Notes under the pieces: generated by a model
The model's database searches: none
The model's input: the letters and a program-made list of their open reading frames with translations, nothing else
What the model was told of the DNA's origin: nothing
Program-made: the position numbers and the translations under genes
In this document: positions 1 to 21,150 of the stretch, piece by piece
How the letters are laid out: every line of letters begins with the position of its first letter
Position numbering within the stretch: the first letter of the stretch is position 1
Source: Oxyruncus cristatus
Taxonomy: Eukaryota > Chordata > Aves > Passeriformes > Cotingidae
Reading direction: 5' to 3'
Length of the DNA stretch: 64,000 nucleotides
NCBI GenBank assembly: GCA_013399855.1
Contig: VXAY01007399.1
Location: forward strand, 501,034-565,033

Positions 1-354
1 TTTACTCAAACTAGTTTGACATGACCCTACGCCACTGTCTTCAGAGTATATCCTTCCAGCTTACCCTCACATTATTAGGTAGGAATAGAATAACGTTCCT
101 TGTATTTAACACTCATGAACTGCAAAATTGAATAAAAATTAATTGCTAGCCACTACACAAATTTAGTGCCAACATGTCTCCTAAGAAAAGTCATCAGGGT
201 CAGAAAACCATATAAAAATTAACTGGAAGAAAGCCATTTTTAAGAAACAGTTTCAATTGTATTCTGCTATTTCACAAACTGATTTTTATACTATTTATGT
301 CAGATAATGAAAGCAATCACATTATAGTGTAGTCAAATGTCTCACAGAACATAC
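1..354. other. WDR27 intron 9 (partial)
   Basis: AT-rich sequence downstream of the exon 9 donor on the minus strand. No further WDR27 exon or repeat was recognised. Confidence 0.7.
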
Positions 355-11309
<10,955 letters not shown>

Positions 11310-11433
11310 CCTGCGGCTGGGAACGGACCACCGGGGCCGGCTTCTCCCCTCTGGCTGCGCCCTGCCCGCGGGGTCCGCGGTTCACAGGGCCCGGGCCGGA
11401 GGACCCTCCTGCGGGGAGCCGCAGAGCGCCGCC

Positions 11434-11523
11434 NNNNNNNNNNNNNNNNNNNNNNNNNNNNNNNNNNNNNNNNNNNNNNNNNNNNNNNNNNNNNNNNNNN
11501 NNNNNNNNNNNNNNNNNNNNNNN
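11434..11523. other. Assembly gap (90 N) inside the WDR27 CpG island
   Basis: A run of 90 undetermined bases with extremely GC-rich flanks, which is a typical dropout. Translations spanning it in four frames are not genes. Confidence 0.99.
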
Positions 11524-11796
11524 GCAACGGGCCCCGCGGCCGGCGAAGCCGCCCGGGGCTGCTCCCTCGCTCTCCAAACGTGGCGGCTCTCCGCAGCCGT
11601 GCCCTGGGCTGCACTGAAAGCAGGGTGGCAGGCAGGTCCGGGGGAGAGATTTCCCCACTCGACTCGGCTCTAGCAGGATCCCAGCTGGAGCACTGCGTCC
11701 AGCACGAGACACGCAGGCACCTGTTGAGCCGGTCTTTAAGGACGGATGCCAACACCTCTCCTGTCAGAAGACAGGATGAGAGAGTTGGGGTTTAAA

Positions 11797-12010
11797 CAGA
11801 ATCAAGGGGTCGGGTTTGAAGGCACCACAGTGGGTCATCTGGTCCTGCTCCCTGCTCAAGCAAGGTCATCCTAGAGCACATGACACAGGATAGTGTCCAG
11901 GTGGTTCTTGAATATCGCCAGTGAGGGAGACTCCACAACCTCTCTGGGTAATCTGTTCCAGTGCATGGTTACTCAAACAGCAAAGTTCTTCCTCATATTC
12001 AGGTGGAACT
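11797..12010 (-). mobile_element. CR1 LINE 3' fragment
   Basis: Read on the minus strand it gives a CR1 3'UTR: GGAACAGATTACCCAGAGAG, GTTGTGGAGTCTCCCTCACT, CACCTGGACACTATCCTGTG, GACCTTGCTTGAGCAGGGAG, and a terminal GATTCTGT near 11797. It is the same subfamily as the copy at 18080-18370. It is truncated at 12010, where a plus-strand CR1 begins. Confidence 0.85.
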
Positions 12011-12395
12011 TTTTCAGCCTGGAAAAGAGAAGGCTCCAGGGACACCTTATAGCAGTCTCCAAATATATACAGGGGGCATGTAAGAAAGACAGAGAGAAAC
12101 TTTTTACCAAGGCCTGTAGTGTTAGGACAAGGGGTAATGGTGTTACGCTAAGAGAGGGTGGATTTAGACTGGACGTAAGAAGCAAACTTTTTACAGCACA
12201 GGTGGTGAGGCACTGGAACAGGTTTCCCAGAGAAGCTGTGGATACCCTGCCACTGAAAGTGTTCAAGGCCAGACTGGATAAAGCTTTGACCAACCTGATC
12301 TACTAGAAGGTGTCCCTGCCCACAGCAGGGGGCTTGGACTAAGTGATTGTTAAAGATCCTTTCCAACCAAACCCCTTCAGTGGTTCTGTGATGCA
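12011..12395 (+). mobile_element. CR1 LINE 3' fragment
   Basis: It starts CAGCCTGGAAAAGAGAAGGC and runs through the last ORF2 codons (GTGAGGCACTGGAACAGG, AGAAGCTGTGGATACCCTGC). The 3' end is typical: GTCCCTGCCCACAGCAGGGG, TCCTTTCCAACCAAACC and GTTCTGTGAT. The open frame ending at 12306 is this fossil reading frame, not a gene. Confidence 0.9.
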
Positions 12396-12439
12396 GAGGG
12401 CACAGCACAGACCAACCCATGACAGAACATGAAGCAGCA

Positions 12440-13145
12440 TCACCGAGAAAAAAAACAAACCTTTTGCTCTCACCAAGTTTGTGGATGATGCCAAATGGGG
12501 AGGAACAGTCAGAAACCAGCTGATGAGAATTTTGTGGAGTCCAACAAGAATAAGTGAAGTCCTGCATTTGGCACAGAGTAACTCCATGCAAGAGGACGAG
12601 CTGAAGGATGGTTGTCTGGGAAGGGGCTCCACACAAAAGGATCCAGAAATTTTGCTGGAGAAGCTGAATATGAACCACCACTGTGCCCTTGCAGCAGAAG
12701 CAGGCAACTGCATCCTGGGCTGTGTTAATAGTAGAGAGTAGCCAGCAGGTTCTGGGAGAGCTTTTTTCCCTCTGTTTGGCACCTGGTAGGCCACATCTGC
12801 AGTGCTGTGTCCAGTTTTGGGGTTTTTCATAAAAGAAAGATATTGACATGCTAGAGCAATTCTAGTAGGGGGCAAGAAAGATGGTCGGGGTCTGGAGAAG
12901 GTGATGTACACAGAGAGCTGGAACCCATGAAAATCCAATTGAATGTCAGCAATTTTTTTTAATACCATGATGGTGGTTGAATATCAGAACAAGTTTCTGA
13001 AGAGTTTCTATCCCTGGAGTTGTCCGGGAGTCAAACGGACATGGTCCTGAGCAACATGATTTAATTAAAACTGTTTTGAACAGGAAGTTGGACTGGACAA
13101 GTTTGGAGACCACTTTCAACCCCCAGGTTATGATTTTATGATCAA
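12440..13145 (+). mobile_element. Diverged CR1 LINE 3' fragment
   Basis: GTTTGTGGATGATGCCAAAT, AAGTCCTGCATTTGGCACAG and AACCACCACTGTGCCCTTGC recall the end of the CR1 reverse-transcriptase ORF (FADDTK, VLHLG, MSQQCALAAKKANGILGCI in the family). The tail, ACATGGTCCTGAGCAACATG, AGGAAGTTGGACTGGACAAG and TTATGATTTTATGATC, is a CR1 3' end. It has several indels. Confidence 0.7.
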
Positions 13146-13342
13146 GTGTGTGATCTGCACCAACTTAAACCATTTTGATGTAGATCAATCTGTGGACTCA
13201 ATATCTACTTCAACTGCATTTCAAACAGATACTTTCTATAGGCATATCTTATTGTGTCTATAATTAAGACTATGAGCATTTTTGCCCTATATGGGCATAG
13301 AAAATATATATTGTCATTGAGGACACAATCTCCTTGTGTTAC
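13146..13342. other. Short unassigned spacer before the provirus
   Basis: AT-rich sequence between the CR1 tail and the 5' LTR. No feature was recognised. The last six bases, TGTTAC (13337-13342), recur at 16701-16706. Confidence 0.6.
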
Positions 13343-13856
13343 TGTCGGGAGTTGAGAAATATCACCGCAGACCTGGGAGAACTGGAAAAGGGCTATATAC
13401 ACCAAGCAAAATCTATAACGCGGAAATCAAGCAACCCCGGACTGTTTTGTTCACACCATAATTAAGACTAGAATTGTTAATGCATGTTTCTATCGTTGTA
13501 CCCCACTTATATTATATTTTTCCCCTCAGTTTTATTTCAAGTTTATTGTTAATTTCCTATTGGTTGTAATTTGGTGCATTGCACCATTCCCCATTTATGG
13601 CTTGTTGCCACCCCCTTATTGTAATATCTCCTCCCTTATTTCCCTTGTTTGTACCTAGCCCAACCTACCCTATTCCATATTTGTAAAATCCATTCCACTT
13701 TCCAGAACCTTCCTCATAGAACCCTATATAAGACCCAGTTGCTCTCCTCTCCTTTGGATTCACCTTCTTCCCCTGTGGGTTCTCCTCACTCGCTTCTGCT
13801 CCTTCATCAGCATAATAAAGCGCAGAGTGCTGTCTCACCCCGAGTCAGCCAACCTG
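13343..13856 (+). repeat. 5' LTR of the provirus (U5 end missing)
   Basis: It starts TGTCGGGAG, with a TATA box TATATAAG at 13725-13732 and a polyadenylation signal AATAAA at 13814-13819. It matches 16131-16644 base for base apart from about six substitutions. Homology stops at AACCTG (13856), where dUTPase coding sequence follows directly, so the end of U5 and the primer-binding site are lost. Confidence 0.93.
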
Positions 13857-14420
13857 CCGGAAGATACATATCTTCTTACTGGAACTTCTACAGCCAGCAA
13901 CAGCGGCCTGATAGTATTACCTACTATTTTGAGAAACTTCAAGCCTGACACAGTAACTGTTTCAATTTTCATTTCCAGCCCTACGGTGGAACTTCCACCA
14001 CAAACCCCTGTTGCTAAAATTCTCTCTCTCTCTGCTTTAGCACAGGAGTCGCCGACCGCTGGGTTCCTTGTAAATTGGACTGAAGTCATCCGCAAAAGTC
14101 GTCCACATTTAACCTGCAACCTTCATTCAGGTAGGTACGGAGAAATTGCAAAATCTTTGGGAATAATGGACACCAGAGCGGACGTCACAATCATTTCATC
14201 AAAGATTGGCCCTCTCATTGGGAGCTGGGACTCACTCTGATCTCCATAAATGGGGTAGGAGGGACGCAGGTTCCGATGCAAAGTTTAACACCAATTGGAA
14301 TAGAGGGACCAGAAGGGAGAACAGCTTCTGTTCTCCCCTTTGTGATGGATTTGCCCATTTCCCTCTGGGGCCGGGACATACTTACTCAGTGGGGCATCAC
14401 CTTGACAACCATTCCAAATT
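13857..14420 (+). pseudogene. pro: dUTPase C-terminus and protease remnant (pro)
   Basis: The first part reads like the end of a retroviral dUTPase, and the second like an aspartic protease. The catalytic triad motif is present as DTRADVTII (around 14169-14195), with Gly of the usual DTGA changed to Arg. The frame then shifts near 14200. A protease tail in another frame ends with GRDILTQWG, typical of the betaretroviral protease C-terminus. The enzyme cannot be made as it stands. Confidence 0.85.
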
Positions 14421-15694
14421 TGTAATGACGGCCACTGGAGAGCGGCTGCCACCCAAAATTAATTGGCTTTCCACAAAACCTATCTGGGTAGACCAGTGGC
14501 CCATGCCATTAAAAAAGCTGCAAATCCTGAATGAATTGGTCAAAGAGCAACTAAGGTTAGGACACATAGCCCCATCAGTAAGTCCCTGGAATTCCCATTT
14601 TTGTTATTCAAAAAACTTCTGGGAAATGGCGATTGTTGACGGACCTTCGTAAAGTCAACGAGGTGATGGAAAAAATGGGTCCATTACAACCAGGTATGCC
14701 ATCGCTCACTCAGTTACCATCACAGTGGCCCCTGGTTGTAATCGACCTAAAAGATTGTTTCTTTCACATTCGTTTGCACTTGTCTGACTGTCCAAAATTT
14801 GCTTTCTCCGTACCTACCTTGAATGCTGCCGCTCCTAATAGGAGATACGAGTGGAGAGTTCTCCCTCAGGGGATGAAGAACTCTCCCACACTCTGCCAGT
14901 TATATGTTAGTAACATCCTATCTCCTGTTGGGAGGCAGTTTCCTCAGGTTATTCTTTTACATTATATGGATGATATTTAAATTTGTGCTGAGGATTCCAC
15001 TACTGTTTGTCAAGTGAAAGACTTTACCATCTCTGTTTTGTCTGATTACAATCTTCCTGTTTCTCTGGAAAAAATACAACAGTCAACACCGTGGAAGTAT
15101 TTGGGTTGGAAGATCACCTCCACTACTGTCTCTCCCCAACCTTTAACTCTCTTAAGACAAGTCTCTACCTTGAATGATTTACAGTGTTTATTAGGAACCA
15201 TAAATTGGATAAGACCTTTGTTAGAAATTACTACAGATGAGCTTCATCCTCTTTTTTCTTTATTAAGGGGAGACTCCCAACTTTCTTCACCACGGTCATT
15301 AACGCCACAGGCACTACAAGTTCTTGATTTAATAGATTACAGGTTGTCTCAGATTTTGTACAATAGACGACTACCAGGACTTCCACCTCTGTTATTCATT
15401 TATATTACAAGATCACAACCTTTTGGCTTTTTAGGTCAAGTTCACAATAAGCAACACCGACTCTGTGTAAGGGAGTGGGTTTACCTACCTCATCAGTTTT
15501 CTAAGACAATTATTACCTTAGCTGAGATGATTAGTCATATTATTTTCAAAGGAAGGACAAGGTGCTGGGAAATCTCAGGGCTGGAGCCTGAAACCATCTA
15601 CATCCCCCTGAATTCCGAGCACCTTGAACAAATGCTAGTAATCTCCCATGACATCCAAATTGCCTTAGCAGACTTTAATGGAAACATTAAATAA
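14421..15694 (+). pseudogene. pol: Reverse transcriptase remnant (pol), broken
   Basis: Betaretrovirus-like RT motifs are visible in order: WVDQWPM near the start, [25 protein letters not shown] (fingers/palm) and the catalytic YMDD near 14966-14977. After that comes WKYLGWKI in the thumb region, and the start of RNase H (WVYLPHQFSKTI, IALADFNG) before a stop. The frame changes near 14.6 kb, and a stop codon lies one codon after YMDD. The rest of RNase H and integrase is missing. Confidence 0.9.
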
Positions 15695-16143
15695 CATTTT
15701 CTGAGACTTAAAGAAATCACGTTTCAAAACCGAGCGGCCATAGATTTTTTTTGTTGCTGTTGCACAATCATGGCTGCTCGGAATTCCAAGATCTCTGCTG
15801 TCTGAATTTTTTGGACCATTCGCAATCAGTAAGAAATAGTATTAAGCAGTTGCAACAATTGGTCCCTAATTTACATGCGGATCCGAAATTTCAGGCGACA
15901 GACATCTTTGGAGATTTTAATTGGTTCCATTTTCCTAATTGGGCAAAAGAAATTATTACAGTTGGCATTTCTATATTAGTTTCTTTAGCTGTTATGTTTT
16001 TAGTTTTGTCATGCTGTCTAACTTGTATTAAGAGATCTTTTAAAGCTAAAGCATTCCTAGCCAGCATTACAGATCCCGAAGAAGTCATCACAAGATCCAC
16101 GCGTGGCAAAAGAAATAAAAAAGGGGGAGATGTCGGGAGTTGA
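15695..16143 (+). pseudogene. env: env transmembrane subunit remnant
   Basis: The interior resumes inside the TM ectodomain. QNRAAIDF, a conserved immunosuppressive-region motif of retroviral TM proteins, is followed by a Cys-rich CX6CC-like loop (GCSEFQDLCC) and a heptad-like stretch. A hydrophobic membrane span lies near 15950-16030, followed by a basic cytoplasmic tail that ends just inside the 3' LTR. The frame changes near 15745. The surface subunit and most of the TM N-terminal part are missing. Confidence 0.85.
16113..16130 (+). other. Polypurine tract of the provirus
   Basis: AATAAAAAAGGGGGAGA lies immediately before TGTCGGGAG of the 3' LTR. This is the position and composition of the plus-strand primer site of retroviruses. 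Confidence 0.85.
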
Positions 16144-16644
16144 GAAATATCACCGCAGAGCTGGGAGAACTGGAAAAGGGCTATATACACCAAGCAAAAT
16201 CTATAACGCGGAAATCAAGCAACCCCGGACTGTTTTGTTCACACCATAATTAAGACTAGAATTGTTAATGCATGTTTCTATTGTTGTACCCCACTTATAT
16301 TATATTTTTCCCCTCAGTTTTATTTCAAGTTTATTGTTAATTTCCTATTGGTTGTAATTTGGTGCATTGCACCATTCCCCATTTATGGCTTGTTGCCACC
16401 CCCTTATTGTAATATCTCCTCCCTTATTTCCCTTGTTTGTACCTAGCCCAACCTACCCTATTCCATCTTTGTAAAACCCATCCCACTTTCCAGAACCTTC
16501 CTCATAGAACCCTATATAAGACCCAGTTGCTCTCCTCTCCTTTGGATTCACCTTCTTCCCCTGTGGGTTCTCCTCACTCGCTTCTGCTCCTTCATCAGCA
16601 TAATAAAGCGCAGAGTGCTGTCTCACCCGGAGTCAGCCAACCTG
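16131..16644 (+). repeat. 3' LTR of the provirus
   Basis: It starts TGTCGGGAG, with TATATAAG at 16513-16520 and AATAAA at 16602-16607, exactly colinear with the 5' copy. The shared segment ends at CCTG (16644). The real LTR end may lie further right, for example at a CA near 16679-16680 (TCATTCA), because the 5' copy is cut at the corresponding point. Confidence 0.92.
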
Positions 16645-16706
16645 ATCAAGAACCCCAGCGCAAGTCCGTTGCCTCATTCAGTAGGAAATGGTTTGCTTTA
16701 TGTTAC

Positions 16707-18075
16707 TTTTGCCTGGAGAAAATACCAGTCCAGATTCTCTTTTGTGTGTGCATGTGAATTTGGGTAAAGCCACTGTATTGAGCACCAGCTGCACAGAGGT
16801 AACTCAATGCACTGCACATGATAGAGTTTTTCTGAACTGTGACTCATGGCTGGAAATACTAGAGAAAATTTTATTGCTGGTGACAATTTTTTGTGAGTGA
16901 CACAGTCATGACCATGTTATGACAGTTTAGTCATCAGTAAAGAAAGACAAACGCTGACACAGAAAAAAGGGTGGTGTTCTGCCAGGCAAACAACCTCCAT
17001 GAAGTTGTTTCAGAACTGAAACATGTTGTGTCTCTGTAACTGCTTCTAGGCAGTTTATTTTGCTTTTTTACAATTTTCACCATAATTCATTTGCATCTTT
17101 CAATGCTTGTAGATACAATACTTCCAACAACATACTGTCTGTAACAACAAGGGAATTAGTAGCAATCCAAGGAAGTATCAGAGATCTTGGACTGATTTCC
17201 TGACTGATCCAACAGCAGTTAGAGCACCAGCTGCTTTCCTGCAGCTGGACTCTGAGCCAGTAACGTCAATCTGACTGAGTGAGTCCAGTTTAGACCATCA
17301 CTGCTTTTTGCCCTTCCAATTGGTGCTGTAGCTTCTCAGTGGCTGAGATGCCACTCACGCAGCACCATATCAGGCAGCAGATTTCTGCCCTGTTGGAACA
17401 AGGCGACAGTTTTATGAGAACATTAATGATATCTAAGTGTGCAAAGAGAATTTTTTACCTCACCACACCCCCATGAAACATCTCCTGGCATTGCCCTTTT
17501 TCTATGCAAAACAATGCCTAAAGGATCTTGGCTCCAGCACATTCCCACATCCTAGGTTGCCACACATGTCAAGTGGAACTGACAGCCATATGGAAAATGA
17601 GAGACTGTTGCAATTTTAGGGTATTTTAGGGAAATAGTAGTCCTTTACCATATCATACTTTTGTGTCCAACAGTATATTTCTATTGGTCTCAATATTCAA
17701 TTGTTGTAAGATGAACTTTAAAAATTAGGTTTAGCAGCTTTAATATTTTAATGTTTTAAGCAGTAGTCTGTTTGTAAGATTGAAATTGATTTTTAAAAAA
17801 GACGAAATTTATGAGAATCTGCATCTGGAAGGCTTATGCAGTGCATTTGTTTGAGGTAGGAATGAACAAAACAAGTTACATGGGTTTTATGAAATTGGAG
17901 GGCTTTGAAGACAGAACATTAACTCAGTTAATACAGGGCCCCTGGGTATATACAATCTAGGAGATTCTCTTGAATGTCCTAGAACACAAAGCACTCCATG
18001 CAATTTTTTTTTTTTTTATTTCAATCCCTCACTCTTGCTTATGATTTTAAAAAGCTCAGCCAGGTCAAGGTAACT
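16707..18075. other. Unassigned AT-rich intergenic stretch
   Basis: No gene or RNA was recognised. It has a T run at 18005-18018 and only short open frames without known similarity. Confidence 0.6.
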
Positions 18076-18079
18076 GTTG

Positions 18080-18370
18080 AAATCAATAAAATCAAGGGGT
18101 ATTCAATTGGACAATGGAGAACGGGCAGAAACTGATGCACAGGAAGTTCCACCTGGATGTGAGGCAGAGCTTTACTGTTCGGGTAACTGCACATCGAACA
18201 GATTGCCCAGAGTAGTTGTGGAGTTTACCTCACTGGAAATGAAATTCAAGAACCATCCAGACACAATCCCGTGCCATGTGCTCTGGGATGACCCTGCTTG
18301 AGCAGGGAGCCACTGGGAGCAGATCAGCCACTGTGGTCCCTTTCAACCTGACCCATTCTGAGATTCTGTG
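18080..18370 (+). mobile_element. CR1 LINE 3' fragment
   Basis: It contains GGACAATGGAGAACGGGCAG, AGGAAGTTCCACCTGGATGT, AACAGATTGCCCAGAGTAGT and TTGTGGAGTTTACCTCACTG. It ends with GGATGACCCTGCTTGAGCAG and TGAGATTCTGTGA. It is the same CR1 3'UTR type as 11797-12010, in the opposite orientation. Confidence 0.88.
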
Positions 18371-18696
18371 AAAAACAATATTTTGTTTTATTTTTTTTCT
18401 CTCTCTTCGCAGTGTTCTTCTGTTCCGTGATCTCAGGCCAGGTTTATGCCGACAGCCAAATTGTCACTAACTCCTGCAGGAATACACACGCCCCAGCAAG
18501 CACATTATATCCCATTTCAGTGCAGTTTTAGGCTTCCATTATGAAGACCGCTGAGCGTGGCGCCGCTCACCACCCACACCCGGACACCCTCACTGTCTCG
18601 CCGCCCGCCCGAGCCCTTCACTCAGGAGCACCCGCGCGGCCCCGCCCCCGCCGCGCCCCCAGAGCCAATAAGGCGCGGCCTGGAGGAGCGGGGCAG

Positions 18697-18706
18697 CCAT
18701 ATGTGG
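18697..18706. promoter_or_regulatory. Near-consensus CArG box CCATATGTGG
   Basis: One mismatch (G in the A/T core) to CC(A/T)6GG. It starts 33 bp before the perfect CArG box, about three helical turns, so the two would face the same side of the DNA. Confidence 0.5.
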
Positions 18707-18729
18707 GCATGGGCGCGGCAGAGGCGCGG

Positions 18730-18739
18730 CCATATATGG
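18730..18739. promoter_or_regulatory. Perfect CArG box (SRF site) CCATATATGG
   Basis: It matches CC(A/T)6GG exactly and is palindromic. It lies in the CpG island, four bases before a GC box. Confidence 0.65.
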
Positions 18740-19029
18740 TCAGGGGCGGGGCCGCAGCAGGGGCAGAGCGCGGGAAGGGGCGCGGGGTCTGCGGTTGTGC
18801 CGCCGCCGGGCACAGCCCGTCCCGCCGGGGCTGCCCTGGCTCACCTCCGCTGGATTGCGGGCTCGAGTTTAATAAAAACTTCGGGGAGTGAGGTGACCCG
18901 CTCCACGGGCCGGCGGGCGTGGGGGCCCTCGTGGGTTTTGGGTGGGTCGTGCCGAGCCCTACCTCGGTCTTTGACAGCGGTGCACAGTTCCAAAATAAAA
19001 CCCACTGGGACTCATTAAGCTTCCGCATT

Positions 19030-20880
19030 CCCTTTCATTCTCAGGATGAACTTCAAAACAGATTATTTTATCCGAAAATATATTATTTTGTCCGTTCATC
19101 CCTGTTTATTTTTAGACTATCTTCCCTACTGGTATCCACTACTATAAATACAAACCTTTTGTGCTGCAACGCTGAAATTTCAGGACAGGAATGTAACTGG
19201 AGGCATCCTTTGGTTTCCTTCCACCCTTTTACATGCCTTTTCATGTGAATCAGTCCTCTGGTACCAGAAGTTTTCTGTGCCCCACACAAACTGTTCCTGT
19301 TACAAAATAGATTTGATCTTTCTCTTTTTAATGAGCAGGATGACATTAAAAATGTGGTTCTGTATGAGCCACTTCTACTGCAGTCTATTTTCACCATGCA
19401 GACAGTCAAACACTGGTGGGTTGCTCAGAGAGGTTGTGCAATCTCCATCCACGCTGAGTTCCAGCTCGGCACATCCCCAAGTAACCTGGGCTGACCTCAG
19501 GGCTGACCCAGCTTTCAGCAGGAGGTTTGACTGGAGCCTTCCTGTGGTCCCTTGTCGCCCCGGTTATCCTACAAGCCCTTGCTCTCAAATTCCCGTAGGC
19601 ATGAGTGGGAGGGGGAACCATTCCTTCTCCCTGGTCTGGGACAAATGAGCCATTCCTTTTTTCCCCTTGATTTTTCATATCTTTAGCAACTTACTGTAAA
19701 CTTTCTTAGCCAACACTGTTACGAAGGGAAGAGTCAGGGTCTGTCTCACCAGCAGATTCTCAGGCTCAGCGACCTGACTAGGTCTCAACAGGTTTTTTTC
19801 CCAGCTGGCTGAATGTCAAGATCTGGGCTGTACCTTGTGTAACAGGAAAGATATCGCTCTTAAAACACTCCCCCTCACACAAACAAACACGTGCACACAC
19901 ACAGAGTCTTAGTTGTAATATCATTTAAAACGGTGCTGCCCAAATGACGTTGTCTCAAGGCAAAATTTCAAATTGAATTGTATTTGAAGATGCTTTTTAT
20001 CTGGTCAAAATCTGCTCTTCTTAAAGCCAAGATCTATCACTGGAACCATTACGGAGCCACTGTCTCTTCAGTGGTCTTTTATATACCCTCAAGACATCAA
20101 ATATCCCAAGAAGGCTGTCTTCCTGTGTCTTTATTACAAAGGCAGCACTCAGCTGCGCTGGGGTCCCTGCCTCCTTTTACTTTAATTCCTAAATCTGGAT
20201 TCTAATGAAAATACCAACTCAAGACAGCACTCAAGCACATGCTTAACTTTGAGCACAACGAGCATCTCATTGCAAAACACTCTGTGATTCCGGGGGGGCC
20301 ACACTCCGAACCGCTTGTGGATTTCATTGGCATCAGCAAAATAAACGCCTTGTTCTACATCGCCTTTTTTGTGTGACTCAAGTGTGCCCAAGAAAGCGGA
20401 ACAGCAGAAGCTGTCCACTTCCCCTTGCCCGGTTTATTTTTACCACTGGTTGCTGTGGGAAGCTATTGTGATTCAGTGTGGCAGTAGGAAGTTCCTAACG
20501 CTGCTCTTGCAGCAGAGGATGTTGAGGTTCTTATGCAAGCCACAGGCACAGTGAAAATAGCTGACCTTTCAGAATGTTTATCAAAGCACCTTCAATTCGC
20601 AAGGGGAACAGCAGCGGGTTGTGCAAAGAACTTAAATCTGGGTCTAAAGTCCTTGTGCTGAAAACAGCCCAGAAATCTTACAGGGACTCGTTTTTGGTGG
20701 TGCGAGGGAGGCAGGTGTGACCGCCGGCGTGCGGTCCTGTGAAACCAGAGGAGAAACGTTTCACCTCCACTGTGCGGTCGCATCAGCAACCACACAAGTT
20801 TCGGGACAGGCTCCAGGCACATCACCTGCAGAGGCAAGACCAGATTTCGCCCTGACGAGGGCGAGAGTTAAAACCCGTAA
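19030..20880. other. Unassigned intergenic stretch
   Basis: No coding exon or transposon was recognised. It includes a short CA-rich tract near 19880-19908. Confidence 0.55.
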
Positions 20881-20929
20881 CTTAACGCCTGTGTGACATC
20901 CTCTGCCTGCCCAGCCAGGAGCTGAGGGA

Positions 20930-21150
20930 CATTGGAAGAGCTTCCCCTGGCCTCTCCCTTCTCCGGACCCTCAGGGATAGGGGCCATGCTGGCGGGTCGC
21001 CCCTGCAAGCCCGCAGCAGGCACGGGCAGGGCGGGCAGCGTGGCGGGCGGCGGGCACGGGCAGCGGTCGGTGCCAGCCCGTCGCCGTGCTGCCCTCTGGA
21101 GTCAGCCGCTCCAAAGTGCGCCTCAGCCAAAGCCAAAGGGACCATCCTGC
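20930..21150. other. GC-rich, CpG-containing patch
   Basis: A block with GGGCGGGCAGCGTGGCGGGC-like runs around 21025-21060. It may be a small CpG island or enhancer. No CCAAT or TATA box and no recognised first exon are present. Open frames on both strands follow from the composition. Confidence 0.35.

Larger units (their letters stand above)
13343..16644 (+). mobile_element. Internally deleted ERVK-type (betaretrovirus-like) endogenous provirus
   Basis: Two colinear 514-bp LTR segments, both starting TGTCGGGAGTTGAG, enclose 2.27 kb. In order the interior holds the end of dUTPase, protease, reverse transcriptase, a junction near 15695, the end of env transmembrane protein, and a polypurine tract. 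The primer-binding site, gag, most of RNase H, integrase and env surface subunit are absent. The LTR segments differ at about six sites by eye with no indels, which suggests a fairly recent insertion. All reading frames are broken. The true outer 3' boundary may extend past 16644, because the 5' copy is cut at the point where the interior begins. Confidence 0.93.
18560..18960. promoter_or_regulatory. Orphan CpG island with CCAAT, GC boxes and two CArG boxes
   Basis: A dense CpG block with CCCCGCCCCC at 18641-18650, CCAAT at 18665-18669, CCATATGTGG at 18697-18706, CCATATATGG at 18730-18739 and GGGGCGGGGC at 18743-18752. The layout suggests a plus-strand promoter starting near 18760-18800. A possible minus-strand donor, GGAG|GTGAGC at 18845, would also allow a minus-strand transcript. 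No open frame in either direction looks like a known N-terminus, and the 116-153-codon frames here reflect base composition. It may drive a lncRNA or a gene whose coding exons lie beyond the window. Confidence 0.6.

Noticed and set aside
11893..12306. A 137-codon plus-strand open frame
   Set aside because: The second half is the fossil C-terminus of CR1 ORF2 and the first half is antisense of another CR1.
12148..12968. Minus-strand open frames of 209 and 233 codons
   Set aside because: Both are antisense to CR1 fragments whose coding strand is plus.
18541..19028. Open frames of 116-153 codons around the second CpG island
   Set aside because: They are Pro/Arg/Ala-rich in all frames as expected from GC-rich sequence, and none has a recognisable N-terminus.
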